Shown here: positions 39,270 through 47,838 of the stretch, one piece after another
How the letters are laid out: the number at the start of each line of letters is the position of its first letter
Numbering within the stretch: position 1 is the first letter of the stretch
Source of the DNA: Enterobacterales bacterium
GTDB lineage: Bacteria; Pseudomonadota; Gammaproteobacteria; Enterobacterales; Kangiellaceae
Direction of reading: 5' to 3'
Length of the DNA: 64,000 nt
Assembly (NCBI GenBank): GCA_030949565.1
Contig: JAUZSK010000078.1
Coordinates: 28,838-92,837 of the forward strand
Notes under the pieces: generated by a model
Database searches by the model: none
What the model saw: only the letters and a program-made list of their open reading frames with translations
Told to the model about the DNA's origin: nothing
Position numbers and translations under genes: made by a program

Positions 39270-39590
39270 TTGCTTAATCAAGCCGTCAAAAGCCTTTCTG
39301 GTGAAATTAAAAACCGGTCCATGGTTTTAAAACTGAAAGACTATATTGAACTGGTGGAATGGGCAGGAAAATCCATAGCCTACCCCAACAAATCAAAAAT
39401 GCCCACCACGATTGAATCCACCCTTGCTCATCTCAATCTACAACCCAATCAATGGCTCGGACAAGTACAACACTTTGGAACTCATCAAGGTTATTTCGTT
39501 GGTAAACTGATTTTACTTCAGAAAAAAGCCGAAGAGTTAAAGAAAAAATGGTTGAAAGGGTTTAAAACCTGCCGAAAATTAATGATTTAA
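39270..39590 (+). pseudogene. RAYT-like transposase C-terminal fragment (copy B, longer)
   Basis: 106 codons that begin LNQAVKSLSGEIKNRS, continue LKDYIELVEWAGKSIAYPNKS, and then repeat the fragment seen in copy A nearly exactly. It is the middle and C-terminus of a REP-associated tyrosine transposase-like protein; the catalytic HUH and Tyr region is absent. The homologous flank continues to 39789, where the IS66 left end cuts in. Copies A and B look like a tandem duplication of a decayed transposase gene. Confidence 0.6.
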
Positions 39591-39870
39591 CAACACAAAA
39601 AGTAAAACCCATCATCGTAATGCCTTTCTTAGCTATTAAGAGATTGAACCTCGCTTGAGATTCGGATAATTAAGCGATATTCAAACAAAACCCCTTCCGT
39701 CCTGCAAAAATAATTAATTTCATCACAAAAACTCAGAAAAGACGATATTAAAACAAGATACCTTCTGATTTCTGCCTGTCTATTATTTTGTAAGCGTCTG
39801 CCCAAAGGCACCTATCAATCATCGGTAAGCGGGTTACAATCAATCTCTGATATTTAAATTGGAGACTGAT

Positions 39871-40521
39871 ATGAAGTACCGAACGAAAACCGATTGGCTG
39901 GCTCTCATTGAAAAACAATTACAAAGTGGGCTATCTGTTTCTGAATTTTGTCGTCAAGAAGGCTTAGGGCGTACCTATTTTCAAAAGAAGTTAAATGACT
40001 TTAGAGCGGGTAAGGAAACCTCATCCCCTGTTTTTATTAAGGCTCAACCCATCAAGCCGCGCAATAGTGATCGGATGATCCGAGATCCAATACCACCATT
40101 CTCAGATAGCCTTACCCACCTCGTTACCTCCCAGCTGGCTAGCGGATTTCGTCAGGGCACTGGCATGACTCAGTTAGCGGGTATGACGGAAATCTATCTG
40201 CACCGGGATGTGGTTGATTTTAGAAAGTCGATCAACGGTTTAATGATAATTGTTGAATCGGAAATGAAGCTGTCACCTTTTAGTGGCGGTCTGTTTATCT
40301 TCTGCAATCGCTCGCGGGACAAAATCAAAGCCTTGTACTGGGATGAGACCGGTTTTTGCCTGTGGTACAAGCGCCTTGAAAAAGATAAATTCAAGTGGCC
40401 TCGAAAGTTTAATCAATCGCTGATCCACTTATCTGAGCAGCAATGGCAGTGGCTATTATCGGGGCTCGATGTGATGAAAATGCAAACCCACCAGCCGTTA
40501 TTGTATGAAGCGATCCGTTGA
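39871..40521 (+). CDS. tnpB: IS66 accessory proteins TnpA and TnpB in one frame
   Basis: One frame from ATG 39871 (GGAG ribosome site) encodes a TnpA-like N-terminus with a helix-turn-helix (TDWLALIEKQ, LSVSEFCRQEGLGRTYFQK). It runs without a stop into a complete TnpB (IS66 Orf2): MTEIYLHRDVVDFRKSINGL, PFSGGLFIFCNRSRDKIKAL, YWDETGFCLWYKRLEKDKF. In most IS66 elements these are separate overlapping genes. The fusion may be real, or an indel may have removed the tnpA stop, as other genes here have indels. Both proteins are needed for transposition in studied IS66 elements; their exact roles are unclear. Confidence 0.85.
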   Translation: MKYRTKTDWLALIEKQLQSGLSVSEFCRQEGLGRTYFQKKLNDFRAGKETSSPVFIKAQPIKPRNSDRMIRDPIPPFSDSLTHLVTSQLASGFRQGTGMTQLAGMTEIYLHRDVVDFRKSINGLMIIVESEMKLSPFSGGLFIFCNRSRDKIKALYWDETGFCLWYKRLEKDKFKWPRKFNQSLIHLSEQQWQWLLSGLDVMKMQTHQPLLYEAIR

Positions 40522-40599
40522 TCGCTTTAATTCGACCGTTGATCGCAAAGTGATGTTTTAGACGCCTTTACTGGCTGAATCTTTGGTATAATCTTGCCC

Positions 40600-42145
40600 A
40601 TGGAAACGGCGACCAAATCACTTGCCTAACGATACAGAAACAGCTGAAAACGTTGCTGTTGTCCGAGCGCCTGTCTTCCGCTCAGAAAGATTCGGAAATC
40701 AAAAACTTAGAAGAAAAATATCAATTCCTTCTAGAGCAATTCAGACTTGCTCAACAGAAACAATTTGGCAAAAGCTCAGAAGCTCATCCTGGTCAAGGGG
40801 AGTTGTTCAATGAAGCCGAAGCCATTCAGGAAGCGATTAAAGCGCCTGAAAAAGAAACGATTGCTTACACCCGCAATAAACCCAAACGAAAGCCTCTTCC
40901 AAAAGATTTACCCCGAGAAGTTCGGGTGATTGATATTCGGATGAAGACAAAGTCTGTGATTGCTGTGGCCATGATTTACATCCCATGGGTGAAAAGAAAA
41001 GTGAGCAGCTCGAGTTCATCCCCGCACAAGTGAAAGTCATTGAAACGGTCAGACCGCAGTACAGTTGTCGTCATTGCGAAAAGACAACAACAAAGGTTCA
41101 AATCAAGATTGCACCGGTGCCATTAAGTCCTATCCCCAAGAGTATTGCCACTCCCTCATTACTGGCTCAAATCATTACCAGCAAATACCAATACAGCTTG
41201 CCGCTGTATCGGCAAGAGTCAATGTTTAAACAGCATGGCATTAGCATTAATCGCAAAACGTCCAGCGAATGGGTGATTAAATGCAGCACCTTATTTAAAC
41301 CGATTGTTGATTATCTACAGCAGGAACTACGCAAGCAACCCGCCATTCAAGCGGATGAGACGCCTGTGAAGGTCATTCATGAGGATAAAGCCAAATGCCA
41401 TATGTGGGTTTATTGCTCAGGCACTGATTCGCCCGTTGATAATGGCAGCAAAAATATCGTCCTCTATGACTACCAACCCAGCCGGGCGGGACAATGTGCG
41501 GTGGATTATCTTCAGGGATTTAATGGCATTGTACAAGCCGATGGTCATAAAGGTTACGATAAATTGAAGACTCCGTTGATTGGTTGTATGGCACATGCCA
41601 GACGAAAATTCACCGATGCCAAAAAAGCGCAACCGAAAAACAAAAGCGGCCGTGCGGACATGGCGATTAAAAAAATCGCTCAACTTTACCGCATTGAAAA
41701 AGCAATCAAGGACTTATCCAGCGCTGAAAAACACCGCGCCAGACAAGAAAAAGCCGTGCCCTTATTAAAGGACTTTAAAAAATGGCTCGATAAATCAGCG
41801 ATGCAAGTGCTACCAAAATCGGCCATCGGTGTCGCCATTCGTTACAGCCTTAATCAATGGCATAAACTCATCGGTTATGTCGACAGTGGCGATACGAATA
41901 TCGATAATAACCGAGCTGAACGCGCCGTAAAACCTTTCGTGATTGGCAGAAAAAACTGGCTCTTTAGTAACACCGCTAACGGCGCGAATGCGAGTGCTGT
42001 ACTCTACAGCATTATCGAAACAGCGAAAGCCAATGGCCTCACACCTTTCAATTACCTGATGTTCTTACTGGAAGAGTTACCGAAGAAGCCTGACAATCTT
42101 GAGTACTTGATGCCTTGGAATGTTAAACTAGAAGCCATCATTTAA
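40600..42145 (+). CDS. tnpC: IS66 transposase TnpC (DDE), frameshifted
   Basis: About 515 codons in total. The start region (ATG 40600, METATKSL) changes frame twice before LLSERLSSAQKDSEIKNLE, and again near 40945-40955 before DEDKVCDCCGHDLHPMGEK. The rest is continuous. Features are an N-terminal leucine-rich coil, a zinc-binding CDCCGH and CRHC pair, then the DDE residues in AIQADETPVKV, IVQADGHKGYDKL and NNRAERAVKPFVIGRKNW. The C-terminal IS66 tail is LEYLMPWN. Unless these are sequence errors the element cannot move itself. Confidence 0.87.
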
Positions 42146-42175
42146 AAGACAAGGTGTCTTTCTCCGGACGCTTAC

Positions 42176-42272
42176 GATTTAGTAACAGGCTCTCTCGCTT
42201 ATGATTAAACACAGTACTAATAAGAAGTAAAAGGGTTAAAAGGCTGAGTGCAGTTTTCAGAAAAAACTTCAT
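42176..42272 (-). pseudogene. N-terminal stub of a gene cut by IS66
   Basis: A minus-strand frame from ATG 42272 gives MKFFLKTALSLLTLLLLIST, then about ten more residues with basic character, up to the IS66 right end at 42175. It looks like a signal peptide or membrane anchor of a gene whose remainder is missing. No matching remainder is visible left of the element, so flanking DNA was probably deleted or rearranged. Confidence 0.45.
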
Positions 42273-42363
42273 GACTATAACTGTATCTTTTTCATGCTAA
42301 TCTTTTCAAACCAATCTTCAAAAGAATTTTTAACAATTGGAAATTAGTCGAAATATTCATACT

Positions 42364-42744
42364 TTACTTTCCAACACGCTGAAGGTTTATGTGGAAATTT
42401 ACTTTTTCAAGGCTCTTCTCGACCAATTGAAAACTTCGAGCAGACCCTGCAATTAACTTCGGCGCATATGGCTTACTATCTTTGTTGACTAAGAATTGTA
42501 TGACTGCGTATCGACCAGCAAACTCTTCCGGAAAAGTTCTTGGTGAAACAACAACCCATGCTGCTTTGGGTTTTCCATCACAACTTGTGTATGTAGAGCG
42601 AACGTTTTCGTATTCTTGAATGTTGTTTATTACAGTCGTAGCTATCCGTTTTTTCTCTGTAGTGTCTTCTTTTGATTTAAATACTCTTGATGTCGAGCAA
42701 CCACATAACATAGCAATAAAGATTAACGCAATGATTAGTCTCAT
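42364..42744 (-). CDS. Predicted lipoprotein of unknown function
   Basis: 126 residues with lipobox LCGC (Cys16) after a short hydrophobic signal. The mature part has a conserved-looking hydrophobic strand region (GRYAVIQFLVNKDSKPYAPKL) near the end that faintly resembles the TonB C-terminal fold, but I do not claim it. It starts four bases inside the end of the upstream gene (ATGA overlap), so the two are an operon. I do not recognise the family. It lies in the accessory island between IS66 and the transposon. Confidence 0.6.
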   Translation of the reverse strand: MRLIIALIFIAMLCGCSTSRVFKSKEDTTEKKRIATTVINNIQEYENVRSTYTSCDGKPKAAWVVVSPRTFPEEFAGRYAVIQFLVNKDSKPYAPKLIAGSARSFQLVEKSLEKVNFHINLQRVGK

Positions 42745-43326
42745 TTTTCAGTACCAATGATTCTTTCTCTAGTAAAGACATTATTTCTAAAACGAATTAA
42801 TGAAGACTCGATTTCTTGTTTTCCAGTTGCAGAAAGCCTTTGATTTTTAACTAAGATTGTATCATCAGTTAATTCTATACTTCTAATATTGCTAGCAATA
42901 ATAAGGTCTGACACTTTAATTAGAACGCCTTCTTTTGCTGTGTAAATTTCCAGTATATATTGATTCCCACCAGCGAAATAATACAAGAATAAAAACTCAA
43001 TACCGTCTATAGTTGCCACTTCTATAGAAGGAGTATGACCATCGATTGACGCTAATATCGTCGGATAATCATCTTTCGCGTAACTTATCAGATATGTCTC
43101 GTTCGTAGGCACACAGTACCCAGAGGATTCCTTAAAGAAGAGCTTTGCCTCGACAACAGAACTGAGTTCATCAAAAAAAACCGGCAAGGCGTTTTCGGTC
43201 TGCTAGTACCTTGACTTTCTTCAACCTGAAACAGTCATCGTTATTCGATGCAGAACCGTCTCCCGTTACTATTAAGATGAAAAAAAAGACTAAGAATATT
43301 ATTTTACTTTTGAATAATGTACTCAT
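42741..43326 (-). CDS. Predicted exported protein, frameshifted, unknown function
   Basis: The first frame from ATG 43326 encodes a signal peptide (MSTLFKSKIIFLVFFFILIV, then TGDGSAS) and about 24 mature residues. The main body (FFDELSSVVEAKLFFKES onward) is in the next frame from about 43195, requiring removal of one base near AGACCGAAAAC. The repaired length is about 194 residues. The sequence is beta rich with no motif I know. It overlaps the downstream lipoprotein gene, suggesting that both work in the envelope. The transposon left end is 47 bases upstream of the start, so its promoter may be lost. Confidence 0.55.
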
Positions 43327-43535
43327 TTAGTTTCCTGTATAGGATTTCCAGTTTTGAATGTATTGTGCAGTAGTGTTAATTCCCAAATTACAGCCGTAAA
43401 ATAGGCTGTTTCCCGACCAAATTGGCATCCTAATCATACCACATCCTTATAACGCTAATCTGGGAATGTGAATTCCCCCACAGAATTTCTAAATTTCTCT
43501 TGAAGTCCTTTTGGTGTTTTTTGTTTAATGCCCAG

Positions 43536-44095
43536 ATGAAACGATTTTATCCCGATTTTTGCACCATTAATGCCTTTACCCTTTCTCTTGATTATCATCA
43601 AAATGAATTGGAATGCGCGCATTGCTCAAAACATGACCAGTTTGTTTCTCATGGCATTATTTACAAACAACGCTCTAGCGCCTTCGCTGAAAAAGTCGGT
43701 AAACGAATTTCTGCTCCAATCGGTATGGTCGAACAGGCTGTGGTCGCACTTTCCAATTCTATACCGCTAACGAAGTCCCATCTTTTCGATATGGCGCGGC
43801 TCATCTGTTTATTTTTATCAACGCGCTAATCGCCAATCAAACCATCAGTGGATCCTACATTAAAGCGACCGGTCAAACTGAATACCGAAATGCGTGGCGA
43901 TGGCTGTCACGATTAGTGTTAAAGCTCAGTGAATACCGAAGTTTTTTGAAAGTTCGCAACGATGACTCTTTCGACCTTTCTCATTCAACGCCTAGCAGCC
44001 TAAAGCATTGTCTACCCACATTGAATCGATTATTCACTTCAAACAATAACGGCTGTTTTAATTTTCAAACAACCCAACAACAGGCCTTTTTCTAA
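43536..44095 (+). CDS. Transposon-encoded zinc-ribbon protein, frameshifted
   Basis: The protein starts MKRFYPDFCTINAFTL (ATG 43536; the frame is open from 43500). It has a zinc-ribbon-like set of cysteines: LECAHCSKHDQFVSHG, then ISCSNRYGRTGCGRTFQFY. The second half is in another frame from about 43712 (YGAAHLFIFINALI, RNAWRWLSRLVLKLSEYR) and ends at 44095, about 186 residues in all. The pattern resembles small zinc-binding proteins beside some transposases. It may bind transposon ends or choose targets, replacing the TniQ expected in Tn5053-like elements; that is inference. Confidence 0.6.
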
Positions 44096-44271
44096 TCAAT
44101 TTCGTGCCATTTTGTTCATGTTTTTTTGTTCTTTTTTCATTTTATCGTCAAACACATCAACAATCTAACTTGTTCGTTTAAATAGTTATGTCGCGCAACA
44201 GAAAAGAACATTCCGGTAGGCATTAAAACTCATTATTGTCCGAAAGATTTTCAGTAACCCAAGGAACAACT

Positions 44272-45516
44272 ATGACGACGAATAAAATACCACCACTTGA
44301 ATTACGATTGCGCGTTCTCAGCGCGATTGATTATGCGCCCGGCAACAGCATCCAAACTCGCATAAAAAACGTGAGTGAGCGAAGCTTTAAAGATGAGCAA
44401 ACTGACTGTGTTTATCAATTTACCTGGCGAACCATTAGCACCTGGCTTTATCGGTTTAAGAAAAACGGTGTGACCACGTTGGATAATAAAACTCGCAGTG
44501 ATAAAAATTGCTATCGTAAGGTTCAAGTGAATGAATTAGCCGAAGCCATTAATGAGATTATTCCCACCTTAAGTAAAAACAAAGTGGGCGTTATCCCAAA
44601 GATGGCGCTTTACAGGAAACTAATGCAACAGAATTATTTTCAACGTAGCCAACTCTCACAAACCTCGTTTTATCGCATGGTGAGAGAAAACGATTTACTT
44701 AATTTAGAAACAACTAAGAAACTTCGCCAATCATTCTGCATGCAGTTTGGTAATGAACTTTGGCAAGCCGATACCATGTATGGCCCGTCTATTAAACAAC
44801 TCGATGGTTCATGGAAAAAGACCTTTCTCATTGCCTTCATTGATGATGCGAGTCGGGTCATTACTCATGGTCAGTTCTTCTACAATGACAATACTGAGAA
44901 TATGGTCGACGCCTTTCGGACGGCGTTATTCAAACGAGGTAAGCCAGACAGACTCTACTTTGATAATGGCTCCAACTATAAATCGAAGGAGATCTTAAAC
45001 GCTTGCGTCAGACTTGATATTCTACTCTCCCATGCACCGGTTCGTGACGGCGCCGCGAAAGGTAAGATCGAACGCTTTTTTAGAGGATTTAGAGATCGTT
45101 TCTTGGTTCAACATCTTGAGTTTAAGTCACTCGAAGAACTCAATCATAAAACCCATGACTGGATTGAAAACAAATACAATCATCAAAAGCACAGCAGTAT
45201 TCAGATGACGCCGATTGATCGGTTTGCGCTCGATCACAGCCGTATCAAATTCCTAACGGACGATGAATATACCGAAGAAGTCTTCTTTGTTGAAGAAAAA
45301 CGAAAAGTCTCAAAGACGAATCTGTTCTCGATCAATTCAAACAAATGGGAATGCCCCGTCGATCTCAGAGAGAAAACCGTTCAAGTCCGTTTTGATCGAA
45401 ACAATAAAACACGTTTCATTGTTTACTTTAATGACAATCGAATGGGCGAAGCAAGTCCTGTCAACCTTGTTTACAACGCTAACTTACGCAAAGCTAAGCA
45501 AGGAGATGAATTATGA
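44272..45516 (+). CDS. DDE transposase of the TniA/Mu integrase type
   Basis: 414 residues from ATG 44272 (AAGGAACA before it). The N-terminal part holds helix-turn-helix DNA-binding segments (WRTISTWLYRFKKNGVTTL). The RNase-H-like catalytic core has D in LWQADTMYGPSI, D in LYFDNGSNYKS and E in GKIERFFRGFRDRF. A Mu-type C-terminal beta domain follows (KWECPVDLREKTVQVRFD). It is intact, unlike its neighbours. The stop overlaps the start of the ATPase gene (ATGA), typical of co-translated transposase and ATPase. Confidence 0.88.
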   Translation: MTTNKIPPLELRLRVLSAIDYAPGNSIQTRIKNVSERSFKDEQTDCVYQFTWRTISTWLYRFKKNGVTTLDNKTRSDKNCYRKVQVNELAEAINEIIPTLSKNKVGVIPKMALYRKLMQQNYFQRSQLSQTSFYRMVRENDLLNLETTKKLRQSFCMQFGNELWQADTMYGPSIKQLDGSWKKTFLIAFIDDASRVITHGQFFYNDNTENMVDAFRTALFKRGKPDRLYFDNGSNYKSKEILNACVRLDILLSHAPVRDGAAKGKIERFFRGFRDRFLVQHLEFKSLEELNHKTHDWIENKYNHQKHSSIQMTPIDRFALDHSRIKFLTDDEYTEEVFFVEEKRKVSKTNLFSINSNKWECPVDLREKTVQVRFDRNNKTRFIVYFNDNRMGEASPVNLVYNANLRKAKQGDEL

Positions 45517-46318
45517 TAAAGTCCATTCATGCGCTGATAAAGGAGCCATTTAATCGAGCCAGCTTGAATTTATCAGTCAACAAAAACAGATTTTTGATAT
45601 CATTAAAATTCATTCACAACAAGGTGGGTTTTCCGTTGTTATTGGTGAGCCTGGTGTCGGTAAAAGTGTTCTTCGAGAGCACATCGAAGCACTCGAAAAA
45701 GAACGCGATATAACGGTTGTTTCTTGCTCTCGAACGATGCATACTTATATGAACATTTTGAAACAGTTGGCTGAATCCTTTAAGCTTGATGTGCCGACCA
45801 AAGATATCGAAAAGGAATTGATTGCTTGTGCTTACAATCATATTAAAGAGCGTAAGACGCTTTATATACTGATTGATGAGGCGCACCTATTGGATATGCA
45901 TGTGTTAAGGAAATTGCGATTATTGTTTGAGCGATTTCCAAAAAAGCATAACCTGGTATTGTTTGGTCAACGTGATTTACTGCACTATTTATCGCTTAAT
46001 GTGAATAAGGATATCAAGAGCCGCATTACTTATTCAGCTAATATTAAACGGCAGAATGATGACGATATGGCGCGTTATATTGTTAAAGAGCTAGAAGCCG
46101 CCAGAATGGGTATTAACACCTTCAATGAAGGCGCGGTGGAACTTATCATAAGAAGTGCGCAAGGCAACTTAAGGCTGTGCAGGAATTTGTGTTACGGCAG
46201 TTTAATTGATGCCGCTAGAGAGGCTCAGAAAATCGTTACCATCGCCCATGTGAATAGTGTTTTAATTCAGCCACATTGGCGAAGCCATGAGGAGTTGATA
46301 AAACAACAAATATCCTAA
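45513..46318 (+). CDS. AAA+ ATPase (TniB/ExeA-like transposition helper), frameshifted
   Basis: About 268 residues. It starts MIKSIHALIKEPFNRA, then shifts frame near 45555-45563 and continues LEFISQQKQIFDIIK, with Walker A VIGEPGVGKSVL and Walker B LYILIDEAHLLD, followed by sensor and arginine-finger-like segments (NLVLFGQRDL, SRITYSANIKR). The C-terminus has a winged-helix lid (GNLRLCRNLCYGSLIDAARE). In relatives such ATPases choose the target and activate the transposase. A terminator follows. Confidence 0.83.
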
Positions 46319-46340
46319 CCACACAATCTAGTTTTTAGTG

Positions 46341-46376
46341 AGCCAAAATCATCGTGAAAAATGGTTTTGGCTTTTA
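46341..46376 (+). terminator. Terminator after the transposon ATPase gene
   Basis: AGCCAAAA (46341-46348) pairs with TTTTGGCT (46365-46372), extendable by TCAT/ATGG, and is followed by TTTA. Confidence 0.7.
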
Positions 46377-46402
46377 TGATTCAAAACTTATGATGGTAAA
46401 AT

Positions 46403-46540
46403 TTACGATGCAGTTTGGTAAATCTTCAGATTTCAATTTGGGAAAGTGAAAAAACCTTATGATTGCAGTGTGGAAAAATCATCATGAAACGGTCAAATCA
46501 TACGATGAATAATTTGGTTAATCTTACGATAGCAGTTTGG
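46403..46540. repeat. Repeated subterminal sites of the transposon right end
   Basis: Related 16-17-base sites in one orientation: TTACGATGCAGTTTGG (46403-46418), TTATGATTGCAGTGTGG (46457-46473), TACGATGAATAATTTGG (46501-46517) and TTACGATAGCAGTTTGG (46524-46540). Inverse-oriented relatives occur at the left end (CCAAATTACAGCCGTAA near 43383 and CCAAATTGGCATCCTAA near 43418). They are probable transposase-binding sites. Confidence 0.7.
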
Positions 46541-46562
46541 ACGGCTACATCTCTACTATCTT

Positions 46563-46967
46563 TTATATTTCTAAAGAAATATAATCAAGTGTTTTAACTC
46601 CATCAACATGCCAAATCACTTCTATATTGATTCCATTTTTTTCGAATTCAGCGCACTGTTCAACACCGTCATTCCAAGTATCTTTTGGTTCGCCAAAAAT
46701 AGCCACAACTTCATCGTAAGAAGAATTACTATTTAAATTAAACTTCTTTTTGTTTACTGTTACAGCACCTTTAAAATTCTTAAAATCCTCATAGCCTTCT
46801 CTGAAACAAACAAATATCGACGATATAGAGTCTTCAAAAATATTGATTGAATATCCAGCCTCCAACATAGAGTAATTCTCACGACCAAAACCAGCTGGAA
46901 TAGGAGCCCCAACTCTGTACGTCAATAGAGTACCGTCATCTATATTCAGCGTTAAATCATTCACCAA
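46563..46967 (-). CDS. Candidate immunity protein of the deaminase toxin
   Basis: 134 residues, soluble, acidic, no signal peptide. It begins with MVNDLTLNIDDGTLLTYRVG and has a conserved-looking central part (VTVNKKKFNLNSNSSYDEVV, then AIFGEPKDTWNDGVEQCA). This is reminiscent of a family often found as immunity proteins in toxin loci (DUF7738-like; from memory). It starts 18 bases after the deaminase stop, on the same strand, the normal place for an immunity gene. The transposon right end lies just 13 bases beyond its stop. Confidence 0.55.
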   Translation of the reverse strand: MVNDLTLNIDDGTLLTYRVGAPIPAGFGRENYSMLEAGYSINIFEDSISSIFVCFREGYEDFKNFKGAVTVNKKKFNLNSNSSYDEVVAIFGEPKDTWNDGVEQCAEFEKNGINIEVIWHVDGVKTLDYISLEI

Positions 46968-46985
46968 TTTAACCTTACAATCTTG

Positions 46986-47357
46986 TTATTTAGTCTTATC
47001 ATCAATTTTAATCTCTCTTGGAACAACTGGTTTTCCTTTTTCAGCTGCAGCTCTAGCTGCTGACTTGGGTGACCCGCCTGGATTCCCAGGTTTCATAGGA
47101 ACGATAACCTTGTCAACACCACTATCAGCCAATTTTGGTGCACAACTTGAACAGGGCTTTTGATCCACTGCGACAGTATGCGGCTTAGGTGTACCAGCTA
47201 AATCATCCAAAACTTGAGGCTCTGCATGGACTCCACCATCGGGTACACTTTCCCGAATCTGAGTAAGGTTTCCATCACCATCACGACCTTGAGCAAATGT
47301 CGCATCACCAGAAGCATTTGTATCACGGCGGTGGTCAAAAAATACCGGACAGTCAAA
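46986..47357 (-). pseudogene. Deaminase-type toxin C-terminal module without its N-terminal delivery part
   Basis: The frame is open for 124 codons from an upstream TAG at 47358-47360, with no ATG near the front, so it looks cut at the 5' end. The zinc-deaminase motifs are clear: the HAE of DGGVHAEPQVLDDL and, about 30 residues later, PCSSCAPKL. These match the cytidine-deaminase-like toxin domains of Rhs, CDI and other polymorphic toxins. The tail is basic and Pro/Ala-rich (KAARAAAEKG-like). The upstream piece (FFDHRRDTNASGDATFAQGR) is typical of toxin-domain N-termini. A free internal start at 47210 would miss the HAE motif. Confidence 0.65.
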
Positions 47358-47480
47358 CTATGGCTAATATCCTACAACAATCCGGGTCAATTTCCTACAA
47401 GCATTGCAGAAATAGCTTACAGGGTGAGGCGCTGATTGCTGTTATTATTGGCTTTATGGAATTTTCTACAAGGATGAAGC

Positions 47481-47733
47481 ATGGCAATCAAACGCTGTGA
47501 ATAAATTGATGATGAAAATGCAGGTTATTATCACCTGATGAGCCGTTGTGTTCGGCGGACTTTTCTGTGTGGTCTAGATAAAGAAACGGGCAGGAGTTAC
47601 GGCAGATTTTTGCGTCCTGCAAAATCTGCATACAATACGTCCCTGTACATAAGCATCGTCGGCAGTGGATTGAAAACCGTATATTGGAACTGGCAAATGT
47701 ATTTGCCATTGAGGTTTACATTTATGCTGTCAT
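47481..47733 (+). pseudogene. RAYT-like Y1 transposase N-terminal remnant
   Basis: ATG 47481 starts MAIKRCE, then a TAA where relatives have Gln, then in the same frame IDDENAGYYHLMSRCVRRTFLCGLDKETGRSY, here broken for display at about residue 40. The reading then continues in another frame after a 50-base insertion as HRRQWIENRILELANVFAIE and VYIYAVM, where the catalytic SNHYH motif should follow but sequence identity ends. The gene is therefore dead: one nonsense codon, one repeat insertion and a 3' truncation. Confidence 0.7.
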
Positions 47734-47838
47734 GCCCACCGGTGTTTTCGCCTGCAAAACCGGCATACATTACATCCTTGTAAATAACAGGTTATTTCGC
47801 CTGAAAAACCGGTATGCATCACGACCCTGTGAACAAAC
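47604..47838 (+). repeat. Three copies of a 50-base hairpin repeat (REP-like)
   Basis: Units at 47604-47653, 47738-47787 and 47788-47838. Each has a hairpin: CAGATTTT..AAAATCTG, CCGGTGTTTT..AAAACCGG, CAGGTTATTT..AAAACCGG, with loops resembling CGCCTG. A conserved arm follows, like GCATACATTACGTCCCTGTA. The first unit sits inside the transposase remnant, and the other two are in tandem where the remnant ends. Association with a RAYT-like gene suggests REP-type elements mobilised by such transposases. Confidence 0.65.

Larger units (their letters stand above)
39790..42175 (+). mobile_element. IS66-family insertion sequence
   Basis: About 2.39 kb bounded by imperfect inverted ends: GTAAGCGTCTGCCC at 39790 and its counterpart ending GGACGCTTAC at 42175. 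The first nine bases (GTAAGCGTC) are identical, and the ACCT block near position 22 is also shared. Inside are tnpA, tnpB and tnpC genes of IS66 type. The expected 8-base target duplication is missing: ATTATTTT lies on the left and GATTTAGT on the right. The left end abuts the RAYT repeat, and the right end abuts the N-terminal stub of a minus-strand gene. Confidence 0.88.
43374..46549 (+). mobile_element. Three-gene DDE transposon with TGT/ACA ends
   Basis: I place the ends by comparing both termini. The left end TGTTAATTCCCAAATTACAG.. (43374) and the inverted right end TGTAGCCGTCCAAACTGCTA.. (46549) agree at 15 of 26 positions, including TGT, CCAAA and CGTAA at equal spacing. The right end has at least four related subterminal sites, and the left end has two. 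Inside are a zinc-ribbon gene, a Mu/TniA-like DDE transposase and an AAA+ ATPase, all on the plus strand. TGT/ACA ends, repeated sites and a transposase-ATPase pair are traits of the Tn7/Tn5053/Mu group. No 5-base target duplication is seen (AGTAG versus TCTCT). Confidence 0.7.

Noticed and set aside
43374..46549. 5-base target duplication of the transposon
   Set aside because: The flanks AGTAG and TCTCT do not match, and shifting the ends by a few bases does not create a match.
47604..47838. Repeated units considered as a CRISPR array
   Set aside because: Only three imperfect units, two of them abutting without a spacer, with inverted symmetry inside each unit and no cas genes.
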